A stretch of 60,000 nucleotides of DNA, from assembly GCF_964355755.1 (NCBI RefSeq), contig NC_092672.1, positions 29,200,501-29,260,500 on the forward strand. Direction: 5' to 3'. Numbering within the stretch: position 1 is the first letter of the stretch; each line of letters begins with the position of its first letter. The translations under genes and the position numbers were made by a program. The stretch comes from Antedon mediterranea (lineage: Eukaryota > Echinodermata > Crinoidea > Comatulida > Antedonidae). The notes under the pieces were generated by a model that ran no database searches, was not told the origin of the DNA, and saw only the letters and a program-made list of their open reading frames with translations. This document shows positions 12,801 through 27,800 of the stretch, in pieces.

Positions 12801-15800
12801 TTTTTTAAATTAAAGTTGCTTTCGCATCTGATTCTGTCCAGTGTCCTGAGAAATATATCGTGGAATATAGGTTCAGTGGTAAAACATATGATCTTTCAGA
12901 CCAAATTCATACGATTTGAATATGTACCGTATATTTTGGTGTATAAGTCACACTTTTGACACGCAAATTTGACCTCTAAATTAAGGGTGCGTCTTATACA
13001 CCGAACATAAATGCCTCACCACACAGGATTGTACATAGGCCTATCGTCACCTCGTTTGCTAGGCCTGAGGCTGAGTAGGCTAAGCCTAGCTACAGTATAC
13101 TAACGTAACGGCAACCTGCTGCCTAGTTTTCAAGGCATTTTAGCATGATGTTATACTAAATATGATGAAAAGATTTATTCATTATGGAGCTGCTGTTTTA
13201 GGCGATCCGATAAAATTTCATTTCTAAACGTTTACGATTGGAATAGGCTATTTATAGTTATACGCACGATCACCGACCGCCGTACCCCCAGCGCAAGCCC
13301 TTCTTGGGCGGCCACATGGTGTACGGTATTCGACTAGTATATTCTCCAGGTGATTATAGCATGGACCTAGCGTACACACTTCTCGGATACATAGATACTA
13401 ATCGAATACGATTGTCCGTGAAAACGTGCGCCTTCTCGAAATGATCGATCGAGGCTAGCCCACACACACGTACGTGTTACACACACGGTCATGCACTCGA
13501 TGTTGTTGGTTGCGGGTGCGAAACTCATGAATAACAAGTTAGAAAGAACTTGTTGAGGCTGGGCGCGGCCGAGCCTAGGTTAGAAAAAACCTAAATAAAG
13601 GACGCCGTTGTAGGTATAAAAAAATATATTATTACAATAATATTGATTACAATTTAAAAAAACATTGTTTTGATAAAATATAAGGTGCGTCTTACTGTAT
13701 ACATCGACGATATAAAAAATACCGATATTTTACTCTCAGTTAGGGGGTGCGTCTTATACACAGGTGCGACTTATACACCGAAATATACGATGATTCGGAG
13801 CGGTGGATTAACTTGGCTGAAATCGCATGGGAGCAATGCATGAATGACCTCACTTGACAATCGATAACGGAATTCATGCTTGATGTGAAAGCAAGCTTAA
13901 CTCTCACTGCATTTTTCTGAGGGCGCCGGACCGAGTCTGGACGTGGTGTGAAATTAGATAGCTTTTGGGTTTGCTGTTCACAGGTGGTAAAGAATGCTTT
14001 TCACCATCATGGTTTAGTATAGTGTGCAACAATCAGTCAATGATATGCAATATTATAATTATGTGAAATTTAAACAAAAATGTTGCTTGAACTTTATCGC
14101 CTATAGCTTCTTAAAAATATGCATATTCACTGTGAATTTCATGTGTCTATTACCTGTATTGTGATGTTTGACCACTAGGCCTACTTTAAAATTATAATGG
14201 TATCAGGGCTCGCAGAATCCTAAAATATTTGGTTGCCCTTCGGGCAAGTAGGTTCTAGCTTTTGGTTGCCCTCATCATTTTTTACTTGCCCACTATTTTA
14301 ACTTAATTTTAACGTTTTACAAGAATTTTACCGCGACTGCACCGCGAAAATAACGTCGGTGACAAACGCCTAATTTTAAATGAGTGGCCGAGTGGTTAAG
14401 ACAGTAGAACTGTTATCTATAACCATAATATCAGTCAAGAGTTTGAGGATCACTCGCTCCATGGTAGAACAAGTCTTTTTCTCAGATAAAGACTAATTAA
14501 CCATAGGTAATACACGTACAAATGTTTTTGAGCACTCGCAGCTCACTTGCTCCATGGTAGAACAAGTCTTTTTTCAAAATAAAGACTAATTAACCATAGG
14601 TAATACACCTACAAATGTTTTTGAGCACTCGCAGCTCACTCGCTCCATGATAGAACAAGTCTTTTTGTCAGATAAAGACTTATACCATACTGTAGGTGAT
14701 ACACAGAAATGATTATTGTGCACTTTAGATCATCGTTATACAAATAGGGTTGAGTTATCCCGGTGTTACTACATCATCACAGCGACTGTGGTGGAAAGAC
14801 AAGGGAGCACATGAATTGGCAACACTGACATGAAGTCACCCTAGGGAAGAAGCATTGTTGAAAAGTGTAAAGTCCATAAGCAATGATTGTTGGAATTGCC
14901 GTTGTACAAATGGACATTATCATTGTTACCTACCATAAGCCTGTATTTGTTTGAGAGATTAGATGGTAATTGATCTATTTACCATTATAGGTTGTTATTT
15001 ATTTAGGAGTTAAGAGCACTTTTTCTTTGTACTTCATTGTTGTAGGAGGAGCATAGATTTAAATCTTATTGAATGAATGTTGCAGATTTTATTGGAGTTG
15101 ATAAAGTTGCTCAGGAAAATGTAATGAACAATGAAGGCCTCTTGAACAATTCAATGAACTATTCTTTAGACAATATAGTAGCACTTGAAAACTAAATCGA
15201 CAAATAAAAAAATCCCTGTCGAGTAAATCCAGACATGTTGAGGGTGGACCAGTTTTATACAACAAGGTGTGTACCATGTTTGTGGTCAGGAAAACTATGT
15301 TTGGTCAAGTATTTGTCATGTTGACCATGTTTTGTCAAGTTGTGACTTTGGTAAAGTTTTACCATGTTTGGTAAAGTTTCACCATGTTTGGTAAGGTTTC
15401 ACTATGTTTGGTAAGGTTTCACCACATTTGGTAAAGTTTCACCATGTTTGGTAAGGTTTCACTATGTTTGGTAAGGTTTCACCATGTTTGGTAAGATTTC
15501 ACCATGTTTGGTAAGGTTTCACTATGTTTGGTAAGGTTTCACCATGTTTGGTAAAGTTTCACCATGTTTGGTATTTAGTTTTAACATGTTTGGTCAAATT
15601 GGACCATGTTTCGTCAGGTTGGCCATGTTTGGTCAACTACACAACTCCTATATCTTTCAGGGCAGTAGATGAAAGAAGTAATGTAATTTATTAGACCGTG
15701 ACGGTTGTAACATGTCTGTTGTAAATGCGCTTTGAATGATGTAATAAAACTGTGTTCTTTCTGGTTGTCGGACAAACGTTACAAAATATTGGGTTGGTAC

Positions 15801-18800
15801 GCATCAATTTTGTTGTATAAATTACAGTCTACCATCTCAAGCAACGCATTCGAGGCAGGATCTTGTTTTTTGTCCCTTTTTTAAATTTTTTATTTCATTT
15901 CCAAACATACTGTCATCTGAGACAACAATATCAGTTGTCTCAGTCATGATAATTGTTGTACAGTATTTTATGTATTGTATTGCTGTTACTGCAGTAATAA
16001 TAATAATAGTTCATTCTTAAGCTTGGTTCCCACAATGCAAGCGTTTCAACCAATGACAAGCGAAGTTATAGACAGTTAGCAATCACAAGCGAATAAGCCA
16101 TTGGTCAATTCACTTGCGTTGCGTTACGTCCTTGTGTTGCGTCGCTAGTGGGAACCACGCTTTATATAGCGCTCTACAAGCAAGCTTCTCTAAGCGCTGA
16201 ACATTATTACCCCAGTCATTTTTTTAATCAAACACATATGGAAACATACTCCCATAATGCAGCTAGTAATCAGCGCAAAGTTGTATCTTCATCTAACCAG
16301 GTACCCATTTATACACCTGGGTGGAGAGAGGCAAACGTAAGTAAAGTATCTTACCTAAGGATACAAGCAATGCGGCGAGAGTTGAATTAGAACCTCGGTC
16401 TCACGATTTTACTGAAATAATAGATAATTGTGATGTGTTTGTAGAAGTTTCTGAGACAGTCGCTTTACTAATCCGTGTGTATGGCTACCAAAAAAAAACT
16501 TGATAAATAATTGCATTAAACATTTAATATAGCAAACAAAATCTAGTTAATGCATTTACTGCAGTATAATAAATTTTACATGGTCTCTATGGTATTTTAA
16601 TGAGTTTATTCAAAAATTGATTTTCCATCAGTAATGGTTGTTTATACAACTGTAATGTCATTCTCAAATCTTTGTATAAATATTGTTGTATTTAATATCA
16701 TCTCCATATAAACAATGTAAGATAAACAGTTTAATTTATATTAGAGCCTGTTTACACATATGGCATAGACTACGACTTGCGTAGCCTACGACTTGCGTGG
16801 CCTACGCCTTGTGTGTGAATTTGGCAGTGGCATTATTAACGCAACTCACTACGCCACATCCGTGGCATTATTAACAACAGCCACATACCCCATCTTAACT
16901 AACGCCACGGAGCTAACTCCAGCGACGCTAGAATGATTTTGACCTTTATTTCAAGATATTTACCAATTCTTGTTTTTTACTCTATGTATTGTACATGATA
17001 TAAAAACAAGCTATTCAGCTGCTCTCTGCTCGATCTAAAAGCGCATGAATTGTTTAGGGTGAAATAAAAGTAAATTATGGCCAAAAGCCTATAAGAGTTT
17101 TTTTTTCGCGAAAGAATTGATTTATTTAAATATTAAATATATTTTTGAACAGACAAATGCCAGAAATCTTGGAGAGTCCGTTCCCAGAGTGCCGTATACT
17201 GAACTGTAGCCTATGGTTGTCTCTCTAGTCGTTATATAGTATCTCTATGATTTTACTGAAATCTCTCGTGTTCACTCGTGTATATAAATTATTAAGAGGA
17301 TTCCCAGGGTGGTAGTTAGACTAATGTAGCATTCAGTCTATGATCATTCGTAGAAAAGCAGTTCTGAGATATATAGCATTGATTATTTTTAACAGCAGAC
17401 TCGTTATTTCATTTTATCTATCTGCACAATTTTTAATGGAAATAGAAAAACTCCAATCTGCCCAATAGTAATTCTGAAATTAATAAATATTGAAACAACA
17501 CACAAAGATGCCAAAGCTTCCAAAAGGGATTTGAGCTCCTACACTTCTGTTTGATATGCATACAAACCTACAGTACCATTAAACCACCTGGGTTTTGGCT
17601 TGTTTTAGGTATGTGTGGATAATAGTTAATACATTCTTTTTCACTGATATATTCCCAGTTCTCTGTTGCATAAAATCAAAATGATATAGGAGTAAAATCC
17701 TATATATTAAGTGAACATCTTCAAGACCCAAAACAGTGTGGAATGTAGGTTGGCTGTATATTGTACCTCGATTGTTTAAAACTAGAAAGTGCATTTCCTT
17801 TAAAAGAGGTATCTCCTGAATAGGAGTATCCCAAATAAGGTTTGTACTGTAGCCCCTTCTTTAGCATAGAGATAGAGATATCTGAAGGGTTGCTAGATTG
17901 TGGTAGTTGAAGACTGCTTAAAAGCATTTATTAACCCATGCAGGAATCCATTCGCTGCACGCAAGGCGCAAAATCACTTGCATATGACTCGGATATGGAA
18001 CTAGGTGTCATGACTATATAAGATAAGATAAGATAACTTTTATTGATCCTCAAAAAGGAAATTCATTGCTCGTCACAATAACAAAGAAAACACAATAAAA
18101 ACAAATATAGCATAAAACCATTCATATAAAAACATCTAAAAAATTACAAGATAAAATTATATAGTAGCTTTTGTGTGATTAGACCACTAGTTGATGTATA
18201 TTATTGATTATAGTAAATTACTGTACCTTAACTAAGTGTCCCCTTCCCTTAATAGAGGGTTTTTTCTTATAACAGGGGGATCTAATGTTAAAACATTGCC
18301 CTTATTCGTTTCACATAAAAGTGTCGTTTATAACAGTTTTCCTAAATAGAACAAATTCCCTGGATAGAGGTTTTGCCAGAAAAGAGGGGTTCCCTGAATA
18401 GGGGTTACTGCAGTTGAAGGAATATGTGTTTCACTTACCATATTTACTGTATTTAGCCAGCATATTAATAATACAACTATAAAATGCCTGAATGCATGGG
18501 GGAGTGAACTTTCTTTGACACCAGAGAATCAATAATTGCTGTAAGATTTAAAATGCATACATGTTCTAAATAATTATTAATGTAAAAATTCATAAATCAT
18601 TTCTGAGGGTATGCATGTTGCAAAGAATAATCATAAATCATTTCTTGTAACTGTAGGGTTGCATGTTGATTTTCCATAGCAAACAATTCAGCTTTTTTAG
18701 ATGTTTTAGAATGTACTACTGTAGCTCACATCTAGGGTTTTAGCGGAGATGTCCGTAGAGTAATCCTGTTTAAATGACTTTATACATGTCACTGATGGAA

Positions 18801-21800
18801 TAAACCGGACAATGTACTGTATGTGCATTAAAACCACTTCCAGTTTTGATAAGCACTGTTCAATGGTTCGAAGAAATCACAAATCTCTGGATCTAACCAA
18901 AAAATGTCAAAAGAAAATCCTGTTGAATTTGTCGCTTGAACGCTGTACACACTTATTATAACCACTATAGTACATTTTCCACAATCGATTGTCTGTTATT
19001 GGTAAGTACTGACGTAGCAATTTTTTCATTGGTTACCAAAATTCAAAGAAATCGTGATGGATTTAAGATAATCGGCTTCATTGTCATCTGTAAATATTTA
19101 TATTAAATGAATGTTGTTAATCTGTATCTGTTTATTTGAGCTCTGTGCGAAGAAGTCATAAGTTCAGTCTCTCTTGATCTAGCCAAACGTTATAGTATAG
19201 TACCTTTTTTAATAATTATCCTTTTGAGAATTGATCGCCAGACCCAAAACCAACTAACAGTTGGAGCTGTAAGTTAACAAAATGTTAAGTTGTTCTTCCG
19301 ACGAAGATGTACCAGAAGTAGAATTAAAGGTAGGAATATGGAAGAGGCATTGTAATGCTTTTTTTAATGACTGTCAAACATGTTTTATTATTTACCTTAA
19401 AAAAAGTGTGTGCTGTTCACAAACAAAATGATGCGCCACATAAGTGCAATGTATAGTAGTTGTATAGTACCAATCACAAGCAATAATTGATCAGAACTGC
19501 TTGTGTTGCGCTTAAATCCTTGCATCCCAGTGGAAACCAAGCTTAAACTTTTGATTGGTTTCAATTTGTACATAGAGTTTATTATTGTACAAACCTTTAC
19601 GAAGAATTCCACTGAAGGTACATCAAAATGTGGAAAGCAACCAAGATATTTTTACATGGATGATGATGATTACTGCCTTTCCGCAGTCTCATCTTTCATT
19701 GGCTAGTTCTTTAAGTTGTTTTATGTCTTTCTTGGTTTTCAATTTAACCGGGATACTTGATGTACATGGATCTCCCGGAATAATCTGACTGATTTGCACA
19801 CTTTCATCAGCTGGGTTGTCTACTGTCATGTAAGCAATTTTAAAACCTCATTAGTCAGATACATGCTTATGCGTATACCGCTGCATACATACATTGATGT
19901 AACATGTTCGTACCAAAGGGCCTGTTTAGGTTTAGTTATTTCCCAGATAAGTTGGCTGATCCATAGACTAATTTTTGCTACTGCTGTTGGTAGTACACCA
20001 ACTTTCCTGAATGCCGTGCCCATAGAAAACATGTGGTTAACATTTTTGTATGTGTGAATAGGATATTAACCACCAATTGTTATATGCCTTTTAATAGTAT
20101 AACTTATGTCTTTATTATATCACATGATGTTTTTCACATGATGCAGGACATTCCTGTATATAAATACATGCTTTCTTAAAGTTAATGTATTTGCTGTTTA
20201 GTTGTTGATAAGACTACACCGAGTTTCAATTTCAACTTTATAGCCGCTATTATTTATCGTACTCATTTTCATTATACTCTAGCTGTACTACGTACAGTGC
20301 TTGTGTCTGGAATATTATGTAACGACCTAACATGTATTGGAGCAGCAACGTTTTAATGCAATTCTTTATCGTTAGCTTTTAATATTTGTAAACCAATCTC
20401 GCGACCGCATTTACGTCATAGAATTTTCAACATGATCTGAATTTATTTTTACTCTATTTTATATCCGAGCGAGTGCTAATTTTACCAATGGAATATTTAG
20501 CGTAAACTTTAAATGGTTTTATTGGAAAAATTTACAGTTGGCCCCAGTTACAGGTAAGATTCAGTTATACATGTTAAGTATTTTTTATTTTCATATTGCA
20601 TTCTTTCTCAATTTTGGCATTTTGAATCAGTTTATAATTGCAGAATCAATGAGAATATTATTTTTTAAAAACATTTGTGGATTCTCCAAATCACTGTATT
20701 TCATTTAGACATTAGTCAATAGAAAGTTTTGACTGATTTAAAGTATACCGAGTTATTTTTTAATTACAAAAAAATGTATTACAATATTTTGATCCAAACA
20801 AAATTATTTCAAGACAAAAAAATATTATAGTTTAGGGAGTGTAGGGCCGTACCACCAGACAGTTGGTACGGTTTCTACCTGACCACTCTTTCAACCTGAC
20901 CACTCTTTATAGAGACTTTTGACAACACAGAGATTGTTACCTTTTTTTGCGACCATTTAAACTCTCACACAAATAAATAGTTAATTTGAGGGGTTAGAAA
21001 ATAAAGTACTCTCTCGTTTCAATTTTGTTCACTCGATCTTCTTAAACATTGTGCGTTTATTTTACTACAGTAGAAATTGTTTCCTGAATAGGGGTGTCTA
21101 TAGTACGAAAAGAGGGGTTCTATAGACAGAATTAAATAGAATTACTGAAAACTGATTTTAATAGCCAAATGACCTCAGTTTTATAGATATTGATATTTGT
21201 AAACTATTTACTTTCAATTTCACTATAATTTTTTTTTCTGCGGCATGTCATGGAGATTTAAATTTATAATCAATAAAAAAATCCATTTGAGGGCGGGCTT
21301 TATTGTTCATGTCAGATGATTGACTGATGAGAGTGAAAGTGTATTTAGGCAGGTAAGATTGTTATTGCAGGTGTCTTTATTTTTACCTGTAGTCAATGAC
21401 CTTTGACCTTTATGGCCTACCTTGTGTTAATGATTATTTCTTTAGAAAAGACTTATCTTTTTAATCCTTCCTCTTGGTGTAATATTGATTAGTTGTCTTA
21501 AATACTGTATCCAAAATATATGTTTTATTAAAATTGTTCTACTGCAGTTACTGCAGTAATTATAGTAATAACATATGACTTAGTTTTTTTCAATGTAAAA
21601 CATTTTCAGGCTGTCAATTCTGCAATAAACAGTGTGTTTTTCTCAAAAAAACTTGCTAAACTTTTTTTTAATGACTGATGGTTGTACTGTCAGTACGTAT
21701 GTTCTGGATTCTAGCTTTGCAAGCATTTTTATGCAAATATTTTTTATTTTGAAAATTTTTCTATGGAACAACAATGTTTTTTATTGTTTGTTATGTTTTT

Positions 21801-24800
21801 TATATAGTAATAAAGCATCATGCATTCTACATATTCTATACTCTTATTTTATTAATTACATAATGTACATCTTGTAAATAAATTGAAATTGAATTAAATT
21901 TATATTATGTGCAATTTGCATTTAGCCAATTGGCTACTTTAAAATGAAGTAAACATATTAAATGTATAGATATGTATGAATGAATAAATTATTACAATGA
22001 AATTTTATATGCATAAGGAATTTAGTTTTATTACCTTATAGAAGCCATGCAATCTGACATTAACTATCCCACATAATATATTTATGTCCGTCTCGTGAAT
22101 TTATAAACCTGTATTCTTGAGTTCTTAGATTTTTCATATTCTGATGTAGCAAAACTGACATTAAGATATACGACCCATTTCTTCTGATGCTTGTTGCATA
22201 AAGATTCTTGCACATTGTTTTGGTGTTAATAAGTATCACATTTTCCTCTGACGTGATTAGCACAGATTTTTGTTAACAAATCGTTACAGTCAATTTGACA
22301 GGTTGGCGTGTGCAACCGGAGAGAATCAAGCAAAAACTAATATTAGTATATTTGTCGTTTATAATATTCATTACAAGATGATATTGTAGTTTTCGTTGTC
22401 AATGTAGTCTGTAGAATCAACATCATTATCGTAATCATATATAATCATTATTGACACATCTATCATTTTTAATGTATCAGTGTTTTTATTACTGTTTGAT
22501 ATCTAAATATTATCATAAAATATTAGTTTACCATTGTCATTTAATATCATTATCATCATCATGATCAAAATCATAAATTTTATCATCAAAAATAAATAAT
22601 TATTATCAAAATCATCAGTTGTGCAATTATTAATATGTAAAAAAAAAATCATAGTCAAAATCATTATCATAACAAATTTAATATCTTGATCATGATTATC
22701 TTCATTGTAATATCATTATTACTATTCAGTTTTAGAAAAAAAAAATGTTTCTGTTCTGTTTTAGTCGTGTCACAACACCAGTTGCACATCACAGAACAAC
22801 AACGAGGAGCTGATGTTGTGCGTGATTTGTGACCAGACGATTCACTCGGCCGAGCAGTTCAAAAGTCACACCAGACTAAATGTTCGCCAAGGTAAGATAA
22901 TTATTTCTATGAGAGAGACGTGTGGGTTGTAGATGAGTAGATCTAGAATGTTAAATTTCATTTTATTAGAAATAATATCGTTGCCACAAAATGCAGAAAC
23001 CGAAAATGTTATAAAACTGCAACGAAAAAACTGTGAGGAACAAGGACCGAACAGGGTGTTGGAATCTTTTTAACCTTTAACCCTTTTAACCTTTAACCTT
23101 TTTAACCTTTATCATTCATGATAATATTGAAATTTAAACAAAGCACATATTTTCTTTCGACATCCTCGCAGTAGTATAAATATCTACCAGGGGTAGATCC
23201 AAGGTTAACCCTCCCCTCCCCCTCCCCTAAATTTTGCAAATTGTATAAGAGGAAATCAAATTAAGCTCAGCCCTTCATTTCACCATTAAAAATCCTGGAT
23301 CTACAACTGGCAACCCAGGAATAGAAATGTGTACCAGGACAATAGACGTACAAAACCAATCGTGTGAGGCGTGTAGTTGGGGAACTGCTATACATTATAT
23401 TTTTTTAAACCTATATCGTGGTGAACTTATTTTTTCCAGACAAAATCCTTCGAAAAATGAAAGTAAGGATGTTCCATGATTCATTTCAGACTGGTTGAAC
23501 GTTAAAATTTTCACACCAACAATTCACTTATAATTAATTGATTAATTAATTTACATAATTATATTAAAATTTGTTGATTTGTTGGCATTAAATAGCTAAT
23601 AGATAAGAAATCGTCTAGAGTGGATGCCATCTATATTGTATCCTAAAGTATGACGTTAAACTTTATCCGGTTTTTCTCCCTTTGTTGAGTCATATTGAAA
23701 CTGTGTCTCATCAAGGGAGGGTGGATGGTTATCTCGGTGAAACTAAAAGTTGAACATTAGGATGAAAGAAGCTTGTACAGTAGTTGTACAATATAATGTG
23801 TTAACTGTTAAAAATGTCTGTTCCTTGTAAACACTCTCTTTCTGAGAAATTCAATAATTCCTATTGATTGTGTTTACAATCACAATATTTAATTGTTTTA
23901 TATTTTTTTTAATAATTACAGTACAACTATAAAAATTTCATTTTTTTAATTGCTGTAAAGGCCAATTACAGCATTTAAAATAGCTATCAGATATAGAACA
24001 TTACATTTTTATTTCTAAACAAGTGTACAATGTTAAGTGTACAATTGCCAAACATATTGTATTCTATAGAAAGTAGTTATATAACTATTATTGAAATAAT
24101 TTTAGTTAATTAATAATGTGCCAAATTCTTATTTAAATTTAGAAATGCCTTTAAGACCCAACAAAGTGTCATCTTAATAGAGATTGGTTATATGGATCTG
24201 TTATTAAATCATATGTTTTGCTTCATATATTTCACCGGAAAGTGTCCCCTTAATTTTTTTGATTGAGGATGCCTTTCTAGAATTAGCTAAAATCAAAGTT
24301 TCTTCTTGTTAATGCACAATATTCCTAGACTCCTCTCATAGTGTCTTGCTCGACCTAACTAACTAGATTTCCAGCTAATAGCAGAGTTATTTTTATTTTA
24401 TTTTATAGAGTCTGATTTTCTAAGAGGATTATCCAGCAAGTCTGCACCAGCTAACATGGACCCTAATTCAGATCAAGACTTGCAAGATGACGTAAATGAT
24501 CTGTAAGTTTTTTTATAATTATTTTTTGTTTCGACCTATGACCTTCACATTGATCTGTCTTCGTTCGTCGTCTGGACCTAGAAACTATGAAAGCTGTGTC
24601 GAGAGGATAGAGTGAGGAAGCATGTCTCAAATTCTGTGTGTGCGCACAATTAATTTTCCCTAGAACGTGAAGGGGATAAATTTGTACTAAACATACATTC
24701 TAGTTCAAAATCATCATTTTGAAATAAAAAAAAAATAGCATTTTCAGAGCATGATTACTTCATAATTTCTACCAATATTTACCATTATAGATGATGGATA

Positions 24801-27800
24801 AAATCAAATTAATATCACATGAGTATGGTGCGCCAAACTGTCATTATTCAAGCAATCAATAGAGAGATCTTAGTTTTAAATAGAAATTCTCTATTAATAG
24901 AGATATCTTAAACTATAAGATATCTTTATTTTCCGAATAAATGACAGTTTGGTGCGCTGTACTGTATATGTAGAGTTTTATTGTATAAAATGGTTTTCTT
25001 TGGTTTATAACTTGATTGATTTTAAAACCACCAGTCTACTTTCACAAACTTTGTACGAAATTCCACAAAGTTCAATGACCTATTCTATTGTTTTCACACA
25101 AATTGCTACATACTCTGCCAAGTTATGTGGTATGGAGATTTACAAATCTATTCTGTTGATTTTATTCTGAATACTAATCCATTAGATAATATTGTTTACT
25201 AAAGCTTAGTAATACAAACAAATCCCACATGTTTCCTGCCATAAAACTAACAATGTGGTTTTTGTCTAATTTTAAATAGTTGCAAATTTCAATTTCAATG
25301 AAATCTAATTAATTACTTTGAATTACCAATAACACCTCACACATTTACCAAGTGATAGTAGGGCTGATCGATGGGAATGTAAAATGTGTTGGTCATTTTT
25401 ATCCCATGATGTAACTTGGGAATTTCCCTATGTCACTTTCATTTTGTAATTAAACAGAAGAATAATATGAGCTCTGGGCAGATTTCCAAATATTTGAATT
25501 CCAAAAGCATTTTTTTTTTTGGAAACTTCCAGATATAAACACAGGATTTTATGAGAATTCTATTCAAATCATGTTCCTTTTGAACTTAAAAATAAGTTAT
25601 CCTGTGGTGTTTGGTTTCCATGATCAACTGACTGGATTCGAGGAAGTTCTTATTCTTAAGCCTTTTTCGCACCGGACTTGAAAAATGGTATATTTAACCA
25701 CGGTAACTTTACCCAATGTCATCAGGAAATTTGACCATTGTTTGCACATGGTGATTTCTACTGGACAGGCAATGGTCGGTAAAAATAACTTTGTTAATTT
25801 AACCCTGTAGGAATTGTAGCAAGTGTTCGGATTGGACTTTTCTTGGTCACTGACTCACACTCGGTTAATTTTTACCAAACTAAGTTCAGTGCGATCAAGG
25901 CTCAAGTGCCTTCATTATATTCCATATTAAAATCAATCTTAGTCGTGGTCTATATAAAAAAAGTCCAATCTAAATGCTGGAGCCCAATGGTTAATTTTAT
26001 CAAACACTGCCTATCCAGTAGAACTAATCATGGTCTCAGTAAAATTTCAATCTGAACATGCAGGGGCTTGTACTGGTGAACTTTGGAGTTTACCCGTGCG
26101 AACCAAGTTTTTAGAAATGTTAGAAATTAACTTACGAAACCCTGGGTGTTTCAAATATGAAATGTGTCAAGTATGACTAAATACTTTATTTATACATCTT
26201 TAAATCAGGTGGTGTTACACCACCTCAGGTACTACTACAACTCAATCAACAAATGACCAGGGGATTCCCCTTACTTATAGGATCAATTTTCTTCTTGCGT
26301 TACACCACATGTCAACCTATGCATAAACAGGATCCCTGAGCAGATTTATAACTCATTTTGAGGTCCCTGAAGTCTTGTTATATAAAGGAAACTGGATAAT
26401 TTGTAAGACCCAGTAGGGATTATGTATTGTTTCCTGTGAAGTCCTTGGTTCCTGGTTCAGTTTGAAGGAGAATAGTGTTCAGTGACAGATGCTTGATTGT
26501 TAGCTGTTAACTTTATATCCTGGTATTTAAGTGAAATGTTTTACAGTATCATAATATTCATAATAAACTAAAGGGCCTTATTAGCTCTGTATACACTATC
26601 AAACATGTGTGATGTGTCTAAATATGTTAGTGATATGTCCAAATATGGTCTAGTGATATGACATCATCGTGTCCATATATGGTCACATTACATAAAGTTT
26701 GATAGTTTAGACAGAGCTTAAATCTATGTGTTCACTGGTATATAATAATTGAATGTTTATGTGATAGTACAAATAATTTCATGAGGTAAAAGATGAAATT
26801 CTATTTTCACGAGGGTGCTTATGATTATCATGTGACCCACAATTGTCCAATCAAATGACATGAATCCTTTTAGGTGATTTGGTTTGCAAATTATGAGTTT
26901 GCCACTCTTTGGAGAAGTTTGTGATTGCTTTCTGATTTCAAAGAACCCAAAGATTGTTATTTTATTCGCCAAGTTGACAAACCTTACCAAATTTAGTTTG
27001 TCAAAACGATGCATAAACTTATACAAATATCCAATACAAGTTGTAACAAGTTATGCAGATTTAAAAAGAGTATGATAGAAGTCTGATTCATAAGTGTAGA
27101 GGGTGCTATAACATTTTTATTATTGCCATACTAATTTAAGATATACAGTACTCTTTATAATTTCTAAAGTTATTATCAGAACATCATACAATGTTTGATG
27201 GCAACCTGCAGTATGGAGAATGCTATATTGTATTCAAATCCATATTCTACAAAGTAGCTTACAAAATTCTAGTGATTGTTTATTAAGCACTGTTCTCAAT
27301 TGTATGTTTACACTAAGATTTTTTACAGTGTTATAGTAGTTAAAATACATGATATATACATAAGATGATTTATTTCAAAATTGAAGGTAGAGCTTTCCCT
27401 GATATATTTATTGTGAAATAAACTATAAATCTCTATTCTTCTACAGATACCGTTTCTATAGGTCATACCGGTAAGAAATATACAGTATTTTTAAAGATAT
27501 TATCTTCATTGGTATTTTTTTTTTACTTGTTTTAAATCTCTTGCATCTTTTTATGCTACCTTTGTAAAAAAAATTCATATTCATCTTGGCTGCATGGATC
27601 GAACTTCATGATTCCTTCATCAACCACCACTCTTGATTTTGTATTCTGTATGTATGAAACACACTACCCATCTTTGTCCAACAAAAATGTTTTAAAGATT
27701 AAATCATTAAATAGCCAACGCTTCTCATTTTAAATCTTTTTTTGTGCATGAATAATGCTTCCTCAAAAAAATAATTCCTTGGTAGACTTTTTGTGGAGAA

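Larger units (their letters stand above)
4035..22764 (+). other. Intron 2, 18.7 kb, repeat-filled
   Basis: The intron between the two halves of the zinc module. No further exon of this gene needs to lie here, because exon 2 and exon 3 are both phase 0 and join to give the expected cysteine spacing. It carries the palindrome cluster, the Helitron array, SINE pieces, minisatellites and MITEs listed separately, plus a possible alternative first exon at 19282. I see nothing in 10.7-12.4 kb beyond AT-rich DNA, and nothing more in 20.0-22.3 kb except a hairpin at 20848-20872 (ccgtacca ... tggtacgg). Confidence 0.65.

Noticed and set aside
21311-21345. Second hammerhead candidate (gactgatgagagtgaaag)
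   Set aside because: Contains CTGATGA and GAAA, but there is no room for stem II and no matching stem I.
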